The notes under the pieces are model-generated. The model worked only from the letters and a program-made list of their open reading frames with translations, had not been told where the DNA came from and searched no databases. Below are positions 44,955-57,453 of a stretch of 64,000 nucleotides of DNA, one piece after another. The DNA is from Ilex aquifolium (lineage: Eukaryota; Streptophyta; Magnoliopsida; Aquifoliales; Aquifoliaceae), in contig OX637394.1 of the NCBI GenBank assembly GCA_951799425.1, positions 43,263,642 through 43,327,641 of the forward strand, read 5' to 3'. Made by a program: the position numbers and the translations under genes. Every line of letters begins with the position of its first letter. The stretch's first letter is position 1.

Positions 44955-46573
44955 GGAAAAATTTCATTCACATCTCCTCTAGTTAGGTCTGAATTCAATG
45001 ATATTCTATTTCGATTCTGAAACTTCACTGCACCCCTTCTAATTTATACTTTCAAATCAAAGACACCCCTTTAACATTAATTTTTAATTTTGTCAGTACA
45101 AAAAGTAACGGTTTGACTATAAATTTTTTGAAAATGTCAAAACAATTTTTTTTATGTAAATATATTAAAATGCCCTTAACCCCTTTTCCACTATATATAT
45201 ACCATACATTTTGTTGTTTGTGAATGTCCAAAATGATCTGGAGTTGTTGGAAGACATAGGAGACTGAAACTAGCCATTATTCTTCAACTTGTTCTCTACA
45301 GTGATCGATCACTACCTAAGTTGGTAAAAAACAATTATTTTTTTTCTTACAGATTTGTAAATGTTTTTCATGTAGGTTTTTTTTTATTTTTTTCATGCAA
45401 ATTTTATTAATTTTTTTCATGCAATTTTTTTTTTTTTTTAATTTTGTTTCATGCTGATAGTTTTAATATTTTTTTAAAAAAATTCATCCAAAACACATTT
45501 TAGACTTTTAAGTCATTAAGTCTATTTTCTTATAAGTTGTTGGGTAAGAGATATACTTTTCGGTTTCTTATTCTCTTATATTATCTAAATTCTCTTTGTG
45601 GTATGTTTTTTGTTGTTCTTCATAAATTACAAGGTTTTAAATTTATTTTGTAGTTAAAAATAATTTTTCAATAATAAAATTACAATCGGTAAAATCAATG
45701 TTAAAATTCCATCAATTTTTAACTTCTTTGCTATCGGCTGTCCTCCACAATGTCACCTGACCACTCTTCATGCATCACCCTTCATATATAAAATTTTAAT
45801 TAAATAAATTTGATCTTGATATGATAATTTTAATTTTAATTTGATAAAATTAGATATTAATTCAGTGCTGATTTGATAAAATTTAAAGTGAATTGAATAA
45901 ATTTAAATTTTGCTTTAATGAAATTAAATGTTCATTTGGTGTTAAATTAAATAACTAACATTAATTTGATAAGGTTAAATGTTAAATTAATAGAATTTAA
46001 TATTCTATTTAATATATTAAATTTTAATTTAATAAAATTAAATGTCAATTTGGTGTTGATTTCATGAAATTAAATAATAATTTGATGTTAAATTAAATAA
46101 ATAAATAAATATTAATTTGATGAATTAAAATATTAAATTAATATAATTAAATGCTAATTTGATAAAATTAAATATTAATTTGTGTTGATTTGATGAGATT
46201 GAATGTTAATTTAGTTTAAATTAAATAATGAACATTAATTTGATAAAATTAAATATTAAATTGATGAATCTAAAAGTTAATATTATAAAACTAAAATGGA
46301 GTGTATTGAAACATTGAAATTTCAGAATTAGGAGGGGGTGTTGTTAAAGATAAGTGTATTTTACGGGGGTGTTATTGAAGTTATGTCTATTTACAAAGGG
46401 TGTGAATAAAAATTACCTTATAAAATATTCAGGGGTATTTTTGTAGATTAATAATCGTCGTTAACGCCGTAATCTGACAAACACTGACAAGGGGTAACAA
46501 TGAAGTTTTATAATCATGAGAGGGTGTCATTAAATTTAAATCTAATTACAAAGGGTGTGGATGAAATTTTCTC
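44955..46573. mobile_element. Non-autonomous TIR element, MULE-like, perfect 9-bp duplication
   Basis: The ends GGGAAAAATTTCATTCACAT and the inverted GAGAAAATTTCATCCACA start inverted repeats that stay recognisable for roughly 100 bases (shared words such as AATTCAATGA/AATTTAATGA, ACTTCA and ACCCCTT). AAATCAATG flanks the element at 44946-44954 and 46574-46582. The interior from 45640 on aligns with 2500-3490. It has no coding capacity. A lone GATCGATC at 45303 is the only such site outside the large MULE region in this neighbourhood. Confidence 0.85.
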
Positions 46574-46718
46574 AAATCAATGTGCTGGCTAGAATATCCT
46601 CAGCATTTAATGTAAGTGGAATGATGTACAAATTTCCAGCACATAAATTATTTTAAAAATGACTAACTTGATTATCTAGTTCATGAGAAGTAAATATTAG
46701 TTCCATAGGACTTCCAAT

Positions 46719-47131
46719 TAGGGATGACAATAGAGGGGGAGGGGGAGGGGGAGGGGGAAGGGGATGGAGGCGGAGGCGGGGGCGGGGCCAGGGAAGTAGT
46801 CTTCACTTCTGTACCCACTTTAAAAATATTTGTCTATCCTCGATCCATCTCGTTAACAGAAAAAATTTTAATCTCCGTCCTTATCCTTGTCCATAATAAC
46901 TAATTTCTATGATTTTAAGAATAAAATTATAAAAAAAAAAAACTATAAAACATAACTAATGGATTTACAAGAAGGATGATTGAAATTAATCCTCGTCCCC
47001 ATCACCATCCCAATACGGGTTTATACGGGTATCTCCGAATACGTCTACCATTCAATACGTATGATCTATCTCCGATTCAAACGAAATGAGTTTGAATAAA
47101 TACCCATTTTTCTCTGGTTCACTATCATACC
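46719..47131. mobile_element. Probable hAT-like MITE with a G-rich tract
   Basis: TAGGGATGACAATAG at the left and inverted CAGGTATGATAGTGA at the right are loosely alike. The left end is followed by a G-rich run of GGGGGA units (46732-46795), then CCCACTTTAAAAA and TCTCGTTAAC words that also occur at 63655-63800. A target duplication was not found, so the family call is tentative. Confidence 0.45.
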
Positions 47132-47325
47132 TGATTCTGATCCTCTAAATTTGGACTAAAATTTTTTCATATGAATTTTGGTCAAATTTATGTCATCTGA
47201 AATCACTCAATGTGCGCGGATTGAGAGTAATTGTATGCATCTAGAAAAATTTACAATCACAAGCAAAAACAAAACTCATCAATGAATGACTTCCGAATAG
47301 TATTATGCACAAATATAAACACATA

Positions 47326-49712
47326 TCTATATAATAAAGTATAATACAATTTAAATCTCAAAAGATAAACAAAATGACTTTTACTTTTAGCGGTTAAGAT
47401 CTCTTTAAATTTTATTTTAAAATTAATCCGACGACTAATATTAATACTCCAAATTTAATAGGAAAAATATGCTCCTAAGAGTGTGTTTGTGGTGAATTTT
47501 TAAAAATATTTCTAGAACATAAGTATTTAAAAAAAAAAAAATAGTGTTTAGAACCGCTCCACCAACGCCACCCCACCACCACCACTACCCCCAACCACCA
47601 CCACCACCACTACCCCCAACCACCACCACCACTATCCCCAACCACCACAACAACGGCCACCACCACCACCTTTGCCACAACAATTACCACCATCGCCGCC
47701 ACCACCACCGCCACCCCACCATTACCACCACCCCCCTCCACCACCACCGTTGTTGCCACCCCTACCACTATTACCATCCATCGCCACCCACTACCACAAC
47801 CCACCATCACCCGTCGTTGACTACCATCGCCGTCAGCCACTGTCACCCACCTCCACCACCACCCCTCATCGCCCATCACTATCACCAACCATTGTCACCC
47901 ACCCCCACCATACCTACCATCACCGCCATTCGCCACCACTCATCACACTGTCGTCCAAAAGCACTTGTCGTCACCCACCACCACCATCATCACTGCCACC
48001 ACCACCACCACCATTGCTAACCACTATAACCGTCGTCCACCACCACCATTATCAACCACAATCACCGTCGCCCACCACTACCCACACTCACCACAAAAAA
48101 AAAAAAAGTGTTTAGAACCGCTCCACCAACGCCACACCACCACCACCACTACCCCCAACCACCACGACGACTACCACCACAACAACGGCCACAACAATTA
48201 CCACCATTGCCACCACCACCACCACATATGCCACAACAATTACCACCATTGCCGCCACCACCACCCCACCATTACCACCACCCGCACCACCACCACCGTT
48301 GTTGCCACCCTACCACTACTACCACTACCACAACCACCATCCCCACTATAACCACCGCCGTTACCGTACCATTACCTTTGCAACAACAACAACAACCACC
48401 ACCACCTTCCCACCACCACCACTGTCGCGACCCTACCACCATCATCCCCACTTTCATAACCCCCACTGGGCCACAACAGCCGCCACCACCAGCACCACCA
48501 CCACCACCACCATCATCACCATTACCATGACCACGACTATCGCCACAACAACCACCACCGTCACCACATCCACCACTACTACCACCCCACCACCACCATC
48601 ATCACCCCTACCACCACCATCGTTGTCGCCACCCTACCACCACCGTTGCCGCCACCCTACCACCATCACCACTAAAACCACCGCCACAACTCTCCATTAT
48701 CTCTGCAACAACAACAACAACCACCACCACCGCCCTGCCACCACCATTGTCGTCACCCCCATCATCACAATCCCCACTGTCCGACCACCACCACTTCAAC
48801 TGTCCCTCAATCACCCCTACCACCACCCCCCACCGTCTCACCACCATTGCCACCGTCGTCACCCCACGACCACCACCACTACCATTGCCGCCACCACCAC
48901 CACCACTGCCACTGCCCCACCGCTGCCACTACCCCACCGCCACCACCACCACACCACTATCGACCTTTAACACCGATTGCTACCATCGTCGTCCACTGTC
49001 ACCACTCACCACCATCGTCATCTCATTCTTATATTTATTGTCACTACCACTATCACTATCATCCCACTATCACCATCGCCCACTGTCAACACACATCACC
49101 ACCATTGTTGTCCACCACCACCCATCGCCACCCACTACCACAACCCACCATCACCTGTTGTTGAATACCATCGTTGTCAGCCACTGTCACCCACCTCCAC
49201 CACCACCACGAACCACTGTCACCCACCCCCACCACACCTACCATCACTGTCATTCGCCACCACTCATCACACTGTCGTCCAAAAGCACTTGTCGTTGCCC
49301 ACCACCACCATTGTCACCGCCACCACCACCGTCGTCACCCCACCACCACCACTATTGCTAACCACTATAACCGTCGTCCACCACCACCACTATCAACCAC
49401 AATCTCCGTCGCCCACCCCTACCCACACTCACCACTACAACCGTCGTCACCTATGACTGTCACTACCACAATTGTCACCAAAAATCCATCACCATTGCGA
49501 CCCATAGTTGCCACCACCACCATGATCGTTGCCATCCACCACAATTATCACCGTTTTACCATCACTATCACTGTTCACCCTACTACAATCAATGCTTAAA
49601 TTTCTTTCTCTCTCCTCTATGTTTGTGATTTAATTTTAGGTGTGAATACAAATATGTTTATTGTTGACCATTTTTTTATTACTGCGTATTTTCAGACACG
49701 GGAAATAACTAG
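47326..49712 (+). mobile_element. 2.4-kb Helitron filled with (CCA)n-like repeats
   Basis: It starts TCTATATAATAAAGTATAAT after an A, with 200 bases of homology to the segment starting at 20. It ends in a degraded hairpin around CGTATTTTCAGACACGGG followed by AAATAACTAG and T. From 47555 to about 49580 the plus strand is almost wholly CCA, CAC and CCG triplets. Longer units are duplicated: the A-run and GTGTTTAGAACCGCTCCACC recur at 47528 and 48095, and the block around GTCGTCCAAAAGCACTTGTC recurs at 47950 and 49275. Long Pro/His/Thr-rich frames are compositional, not genes. Confidence 0.75.
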
Positions 49713-50309
49713 TACACGTATATAGGTCATTTTTCTGTTTCAAGCGAGTTATCTATCTAATTTACAACTAATAAGTTGAATTCTTATATTATAAAAGTAA
49801 AACAACTATTAAAATTTATTCATTTTTTATCAATTTTGATTTAATGTTATAAAATTTGTCCCTAAATTTGTTTTTTCGCTCAAAAATATCTTCTCTGTAT
49901 GACCCCCAATGTCAGAAAATTCAAATAACACATTCCTAATGTCTAATAATTCACACTTATCTTTCTTTTTTCTCTCCTCGACCTTTATCTTATTTTTTTT
50001 TTGTTCATTTTAATTTTAAATTATATGATTTAAAAATATAAATAAATTATTATTTGAAATATAAATATTACACAATTATCATTCAATTTTTGATATTTTA
50101 AAAGTGTCTTGAAAGTTATTGCTACTTAATATATCTACACTACTTCTAAAAGTACTTTACAAAGAAATTTTTTTATTTTCTCTTCTATCCTCATACAATT
50201 ATATAAAGACTATCATAACCTATTTTTTAATTTAACTATTAGACTATTCTTATTCTAAGAATAAATATTAAATTACAAGTATAATGAATAAATCTATACC
50301 TATCTATTA
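49713..50309. other. AT-rich intergenic DNA
   Basis: No gene, terminal repeat or RNA could be supported between the two Helitron ends. Confidence 0.5.
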
Positions 50310-50656
50310 CTAGTTATTGCCCACGTGCATTGCACGTAGGCCAAATATATAGAACAATTGCAAGACATTAAAGTAATATCTATCAAACTGCATAATTTTT
50401 TGAGACACCATAGATGAAAAATTACCAATTGTAAAAACCATAACAAGAAAAATTTAAAGACCTTAAAATAGACATGCTCATTGGTCAATCTCATTGGTAT
50501 ATTTTGATAAATAAAATAGCACTACTCGACAATTTGAAGACCATGTGTCTCTCCGAAAGAACTGTTGGAGATAAGATCTAACCATTTATTAGCCTTCAAT
50601 TCAATTAATTATGAAGGATAAAAATGATATTTGAGTACAAACTATTATAGTATAGA
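50310..50656 (-). mobile_element. Short non-autonomous Helitron, minus strand
   Basis: On the minus strand the element starts TCTATACTATAATAG (ending at 50656, preceded by A) and finishes with the hairpin ACGTGC-AAT-GCACGT, then GGGCAATAACTAG and T (50310). The termini differ from the plus-strand Helitron family at 3511 and 14593, so this is a second family. Confidence 0.75.
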
Positions 50657-50739
50657 TATAGATGTACGATATTGATTTTATACAATTGTTTGGGGGTATT
50701 TATGGTAATAATTTTTTTTCATGTAATTTACTTTTATTA

Positions 50740-52453
50740 ATGTACACATACGTTGCACGTGAAACATAGTGCATAAATATTAAACATCCAAAGTATGGAA
50801 CACTTTTCCCAAGAACACAATCTTTGTAGACATTAGTGTTTTCTTTTTATATCATAAACATGATGATTAAACAAACAAGAATCATGTTCTAAAAAGAAAG
50901 CGATGGCTAAAATAATAATTTATAGAATATTTAGTGAAAAGGAATCGTTTATCCAACCTTATAATCTTTCCAAGTGCATTTCCAAGTGATGTCATCTATG
51001 CCAAGCCTTGTGAGGTTGTAATTGTGCCATTTTTCAACCACCCCCATCTCATCACATCGCTTCGAGCCCAAGCAATACTGAATTTGTATGGTATTGCTTG
51101 TCTACCTTGTGGGGATTCGGTTCATGTGCTTATTAAGAAATTGCAATATGATGGGTGAATTATTCAGAACGTGGGTCACAAACACAGCTTTCCTAAATCC
51201 CACTCCATTGCTCGTGCTAGGCCAACTCTCACTTTCTTTAATATTGCCCTACTCAAGTAATGATAATTTTGGTAAGAGAACATAAGGAATAGTAAAACTT
51301 GTACCGTCGAGTTGGAAAAGCCCGTGGATGTTATAAATTCAACTTGGCCATTTAGTCTAAAACTTGGTCCTAATGTTGTCTGTACCTTGATTTCCTCCAC
51401 GTGAATCTAATTTTTCAGGATTGAAAATGTAATTGAAAATTCTATTTCCACGATTTCAAAAAATGTGCAAAATCAAACATCAAGCTCAATAAAAAATTGT
51501 CGAAAAGGTCAACAATTAAACATATAATAAACGAACCCGTCAAAGAAAAATTTTCTGCATGGACCTAAACTGTTAAAATTAAAATTAACCATTGCCCAAA
51601 TAATCAATCAATATCCTATTGAAAGAAACATCACCACATAATATTCTGCAAAAACCCTCATGAGAAACAAACCCCTAAATAAGAAAACCAATTGCAAACA
51701 CTAAAAATCAAGTAAAAAACATTTGGAACAGGAGCACCAAACATTTGAAATAGGAACATCAATAGCATAGATCAAATGAGACCCAAGAACCTGAGGCACT
51801 GCACAAATCCTAAATTTTAGTCCCTCTTCCTTTATTGCCGCAATTGAAGCTGATATTGCATCAGCCACTGAGTTGGCTTCACGATACACATGCTTTAGTT
51901 CGTGAGAGAGAGAAGGGAATAAAAGGAAGAACCAGTTCAATTGAAGTATGAAACATCAAAGGCATGAATTGATTCAACATTTTATTTACTGTTGAAAAGA
52001 ATATGAAAATATAATTAAAGTTTCGTTTGGTAACTCATATATTTACTAAATCAGTTACAATAGATGACAGAGAAAAATGACATAATTGGAAGTGTCTAAA
52101 CACATTGAATTATGTTCAGTTTCTTTGGCTTTGTAATTGATATAATCCAAGTACCTAATATATTTATTCAAATGCACAACGAATATTTATATCTTATATA
52201 AGGATAAGAAAAATATTAATGGTGACTGCTGGCTTTATCATATTAATTAGTATGGAACAAGAAAAATAAAAATATGTCTAGAATAACAACTCAACAGTCA
52301 AGAGTCCACAAAACAATTACAATTACAAATAATATGGTAATAATTGTGTTATTTTAACTCCAAAAGGATAGAATTGGTATTATTTATTTTGATATGACTA
52401 TTATAGTCAATCAAAAGTTTTTCATTTTTGTTGACATTTGATAATAGTATAGA
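50740..52453 (-). mobile_element. Probable second minus-strand Helitron, 3' end decayed
   Basis: The right end reads TCTATACTATTATCAAATG on the minus strand, preceded by A, close to the 5' end of the element at 50310-50656. At the left, ACGTGCAACGTATGTG resembles that element's 3' hairpin, but CTAG is not intact. A LINE remnant lies inside. The left boundary is uncertain. Confidence 0.4.
51701..51912 (-). mobile_element. L1 RNase H tail remnant
   Basis: The minus strand reads LSHELKHVYREANSVADAIS, the terminal motif of an L1-type RNase H domain, followed by about 45 more open codons. No A-tail was found at its 3' side, so it is an old fragment. Confidence 0.55.
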
Positions 52454-53850
52454 TATATCTACTTCTAAATGTAAACATATAGAAAAAACTTTTAATTCAC
52501 CATTTTTCCCTTCTAAAAAAGATTAAACATAGTCCTATCCTTTATCTTAACTACCTCATATCATTTGCATATCCAAAAGACCCTTCAACTCCGTTCAGAC
52601 TTCTCCATGGCTCTATCTCTCATTTTTCTTTCCATCAACCGTTTAAGTTTCCACTAAATTCTATCATTTTTTCAATACATCACTAAGCATCGATTGCCCA
52701 AAGACTAGAGAGAATAAACTCAATTGGAGTTGACTACATATCCAACAAAAAAAAAAGAAATATTATATAACCCAAATTTACATCTCAAATGAAAGAGGAT
52801 CATTGGATGAGTAGGTCTCATCAACTTTTTAAAATGGAACCCACTGATCCAATGGTCCCCCTTCATTTGGGATGAAAATTTGGGTCGCAGATTTGGGTTA
52901 CATAGCATTGCTAAAAAAAAAAAATTTGATACCATATCTCCATTTATTACATTTGTGGTTACTTTTACTACATTTATGAGTGTTTTTATTATTGTTGTGG
53001 TATTCAAAAAATGGTAAAAATAATTACCACACAAATGATAAACTTATGAGTTATAAAATGACCTACAAGAATTGTAAAAACACTTTTTGAAGTAGTAAAT
53101 TTTGGAAATATGATACCGAAATTTTTTTTGAGATACCATAGTCAAGTCCAACTCGGTTATTAGACTTCTTCTTGTATTTTAGTATTCTAATCGTCATTAT
53201 TCCAATTCATCACGACGTCATCTTACCGATCAAGTTGTTTAATATTTTCTTGTTTATCAACTCAATCTTTACTCTATTTTGTAGGAGTATTTTCTTGTAA
53301 CAACTATGAAATTGATAATTGCCCACGCCACACTTACGTGTAAGGGTGTTTGTTTCCAAAATGGTTATAAATATAATTGCCCACACCACGCTTAATGTAG
53401 ATCGTTCAACAACAAATCACATGAGAATACCCTACACTTCCTTTATGCATGGATTTTTTAGTTTTGGTCTGAAGTTTCAGTTAAATAATTCCATAGATGT
53501 GGTTTAGTTCACTATGCATTATTTGGATTTGGATTTTACTTTTCATGCAATGTTGTTAATGTATTTGTTACTTTGATTTTTTGTGCTACGTTGTTGTAGC
53601 TATGTAGTCAAGTAATTTTTTGTAAGATATTTTTATTGTTTATTTATTGATATTGTGAATCATAAGATGTAAGATTTTATTAATTAATTTCTTATTTTTA
53701 TCAAACTAATAAATAATCAAAATGTAATCTTAATTCAAATGCATATGCCTGAATTTTTTTTTTTTTTGAATGATCTATGTATTGAATTAACGAAGTAAAT
53801 GATAATCTTTGAGGTTATTCGGATAAAAAAAAATTAATTATTTGGAAACC
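52454..53850. other. AT-rich intergenic DNA with a degenerate tandem tract
   Basis: 52920-53110 resembles 17395-17700 (GGTAAAAATAATTACCACA, ATGACCTACAA). Nothing else can be supported. Confidence 0.4.
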
Positions 53851-53861
53851 TTCACAAGTTA

Positions 53862-54043
53862 TTATTATTTTTTTTTTTAAGGGAAACGGAAAATGTTTTA
53901 TTCATTGAGAATATCATATAGATAAGAACGACATTACAAATTCATGTGCTTGCTCATTCCATACAATTAAAATCTCAATAAAATCTCGCATGTTTAGTAA
54001 AATAATGTGCAACCCGATTGCCATTCCTACGGACTAAAGCCAT
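53862..54043 (-). mobile_element. 182-bp 5'-truncated L1 LINE with 11-bp target duplication
   Basis: TTCACAAGTTA occurs at 53851-53861 and again at 54044-54054. Between them a T-run (the inverted A-tail) leads into a 3' untranslated region and then, on the minus strand, ALVRRNGNRVAHYFTKHAR, the end of the RNase H domain. Truncation plus a perfect duplication is the standard outcome of target-primed reverse transcription and indicates a fairly recent insertion. Confidence 0.85.
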
Positions 54044-54054
54044 TTCACAAGTTA

Positions 54055-57000
54055 ATTAGAACTAGTTATCATACGCAAGCAAACTATAAATATAAGGGTA
54101 ATTTAGATAAAATAAATCTAAAACTGTGACTCAAATTGATTCACGATACAACGTAGGTATAGATCAATTTATATATACAACAAATGACAGCTATTGGTCA
54201 TACATGGGGGATTCGATTGGATGCATTATTAAATGGGATAACAACCAGACCCACAAGCAGTAGTTATTGACAAAAAATATGATTTGGGTCCTCCATAGAA
54301 AGGACCATACAATAGTGACCATACATAATGAATCAAGAACAGAGCTCCTGCAGTTTTGGGTATGCCTAACCAAATGCTATCATACCATGAGGTCACGTAA
54401 TCAATAATGTGCTCAATTATTAATGTGACTACCCAAACTTTAATGGGAAGATATTAATGAATCGTATCGTCCCGTCTTTTTAAATCCTATATATCTAATT
54501 TATTTATATCCATGCATTGACATCTGTATGGGTTCATTTACTTGACACGATTTGACAATTTTCATTTGTCAATCATCCAAATTTATTGGCATTAAACCTC
54601 AATTCACTAACTTCATATCAATTTTTGTTTTAAGTTTGCAAGTCATATCTAAAATTAATAAGTCAACTTTGTAGTTATTCCGATTGATGCGACGAAAGCA
54701 AACTTATCTTGAATTTTTTATCAACTTATGCCTCAATTTTTTAGACCCAAAAAAGTTTATTTAGACTGATTTAAGAAACTGATTTTATGAGTTTTTCTTT
54801 CGATTTTTAGAGTTTGGTCGCGGGTCTCACATAATTTTTAAATTTATTATATTTATAAAATTTTATTAGTGACGTAAAAAATTTTGAAATTCATATTTTG
54901 GGATCTACTATGCATAATCTATAAATACATATAATTATTTTTTATTTTAATACAAAAAAGCCAAAAAAAAGTTAGAAAATCAGTACAAACAGACTTTCCC
55001 AAAATTTTCAATTTTTTGATGGACTTTTTTAACTCTAACTTTTTTGTAAAACTTTTCAAACTACAGTAAAAAAGTCAGTTCTAAATAGACCCAATGCAGC
55101 ATTAAAAAAAAAAAAAAAAACTTGAATAGACAATGAGATTGAAAACGAAATCTTAGTAGTTACCAATTAGCACTTTTCCCCCATTTTTTAATTCATTTTT
55201 AAATGATATATATATATTTCCACTAGCTAGTGTTAGATTGTGTCACAGTCACATAGCGGCCAAAAATCTCACTGATTTGCTCTTGGCATATTTTTCAGTA
55301 GGAAACTTCTGATTTGGATCTTATCATATAATTAAAAAGTTGTGGGTTAGTTGTGACATTAATAGTTTAGCAGTGTTGAGCCGTTCATATACCTCTATAC
55401 AATTCAATGTATAATTTGGTTGTCACACCCCCACAACATTACGTACCATGCACGAAAAAGATACACATATAATGTACACTTCAATGTTGTGGATCTTCAA
55501 AATTCGGACAGCTGGATTGTTGATTTTGTACAACCATTAATTAAACATAGATTTGATACTGCATACCCACAAGTAAAAAGACTGAATATTAAATTTTAGG
55601 TGTTGAATGCTGAATTTTTTAATTTGATAATAGTTTGATTTTTACTGAAATTTAAGTACTGAATTGGATTAAATTGTTTGATAAATATCAAAAATTGAAA
55701 TCAAAAAATTATTATTTTTTCAATTTTGCCATTCAACTCTCTACGTTGAGTTTCTTTATTAAATATATATATATATTAATGTACCAAGAAAATTAGCCTA
55801 TAACCCTAATAATACAACTTTGAATGAATTTCTTTCTTAAAAAATCAATATAATTAACATACTCACGCAAAAACAAATCTTCATCTTTATGATAATTTGA
55901 CCAAACGGTATAAAAACTTGACCCCCAAAAAAAAAATAAAAAATAGTGTAAAAACGAGTGAAACGAGAATAAGACAACAAGATTAGGACTGCCGAATCGA
56001 GAGTGGTAAGCCTCAAAATCTTTGACCAGGAAAATATTTTGTGATATATGTTTCTACTTTCTACACATGACCCACCACAATTCATTGCATACCCCTATTT
56101 TTGCGAATTTCAAAGAGATTAAGGTGGTGAATAGAAGATGCTGCCATTACCTGTTATGGAAAGAACAGAAAGAAGAGTCTTTAATGTCTTATTTTCTGTA
56201 AAGCAATCCCTTGAAAAAGAGAGAGAGAAAAGGTACCTTTTTGCATGCGAGAGAAAGAGAGTTGCAGAGGAGAGAATTGGAGAAGAGACTAGAGTTGTGG
56301 GTGACTCAATGGTGGAGAAGAACTTTTTGAGGGCAACTTTGTCTCATGCAGTAAAAGTTTTTTTTTTTTTTTTGTTTAATGGTTTAGATTAGCTTACGCG
56401 TATCTCGATAATTCTTTTTTCAATCCATTTAAAAGTTAGTTATCCACGCCGAGACTAGAGAATTAATGAAGGATAAATTCCTCGTCACCTGACCCCCAAA
56501 ACTAGTCAATATTCGAGTAAAAGTTTTTAAAAGAAATTCACAGAGCGTGTTCAGTGATAAAATTAAGTAGGTTTTAGTTTACGTAAAATTGTAGCTTACT
56601 TTGCATACCTACTTATTTTATTAAGAGGCGCATGATTTTGTTATCAAACCCCACTTATCACGGAATCTCTTTAATTTTCAGTATTTAGAGGTCTATCAAA
56701 CAGCCCTTAAATTGATGTATTATTAATTGACAAATTAGTAATTGATTGTGTGATACTCAATCTAATTTATAAAGATAAAATATTATCACTCAAACCTATT
56801 CAGATATATCTTCACCTCTATATTATAATCTTATCTACAAGCACCAGATACAAATTTACTCTTATGAGTTGCTACAATCGTCTATGTCTTTTAAGAGCCT
56901 AGGTCTTGGCCTACATCATCTATGGATCTTTTCTTACGTCTTACGTGCTCCTGAGAGGATTCAATGGTCAATTGCTTTACCAATCTCTTATGGCATAGTC

Positions 57001-57453
57001 TAGTGACCCGTAAACGCATGAAACACAAAATCAATATTGGATGGATGTAGACATTAGTATATTCCAAACCATTGTCTTAACATAACTAAAATTCCAAGAG
57101 TCAAATCTTGAAGAACCATCTTTAAAATCGACACACTACATAGCTTTGATACCATTTTTTTAATTTTGCACAACGGTTAATTAACATTGATATTATAAAT
57201 TGAAAGATAATAATTCAAGATAAGAAAAATAGAAAAATAAAACACAAATATATAACGTGATTTAATACAACATACCCATGTTGGTACACCGTACTTACAT
57301 ATATGAACCAAAAAGTTACATTGATACATTATTAACAGACAAGTTGGTAACTGATTGCATGATACTAAGCCTTATTTATAAGTGATAAAAGGAAAAAGAC
57401 ATGTGCTCGGATTGTAGAGCTCGGTAGCTCGAATTAGCTTTGGCTCGGCAGTT
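54055..57453. other. AT-rich intergenic DNA, no recognised gene
   Basis: 3.4 kb of mostly AT-rich sequence. 56700-56770 and 57320-57390 are diverged direct copies (words like TTAGTAATTGATTG and TTGGTAACTGATTG). A plus-strand frame of 84 codons at 56138-56392 is rich in Glu and Arg and has no domain I know. No RNA gene or terminal repeat was identified. Confidence 0.4.

Noticed and set aside
47544-49599. Overlapping open frames of up to 223 codons
   Set aside because: Same compositional effect inside the repeat-filled Helitron; no frame is favoured and no protein family is recognisable.
56138-56392. 84-codon Glu/Arg-rich open frame
   Set aside because: Not matched to any family I know, no exon partners and a purine-rich tract explains the composition; kept only as a note in the intergenic entry.
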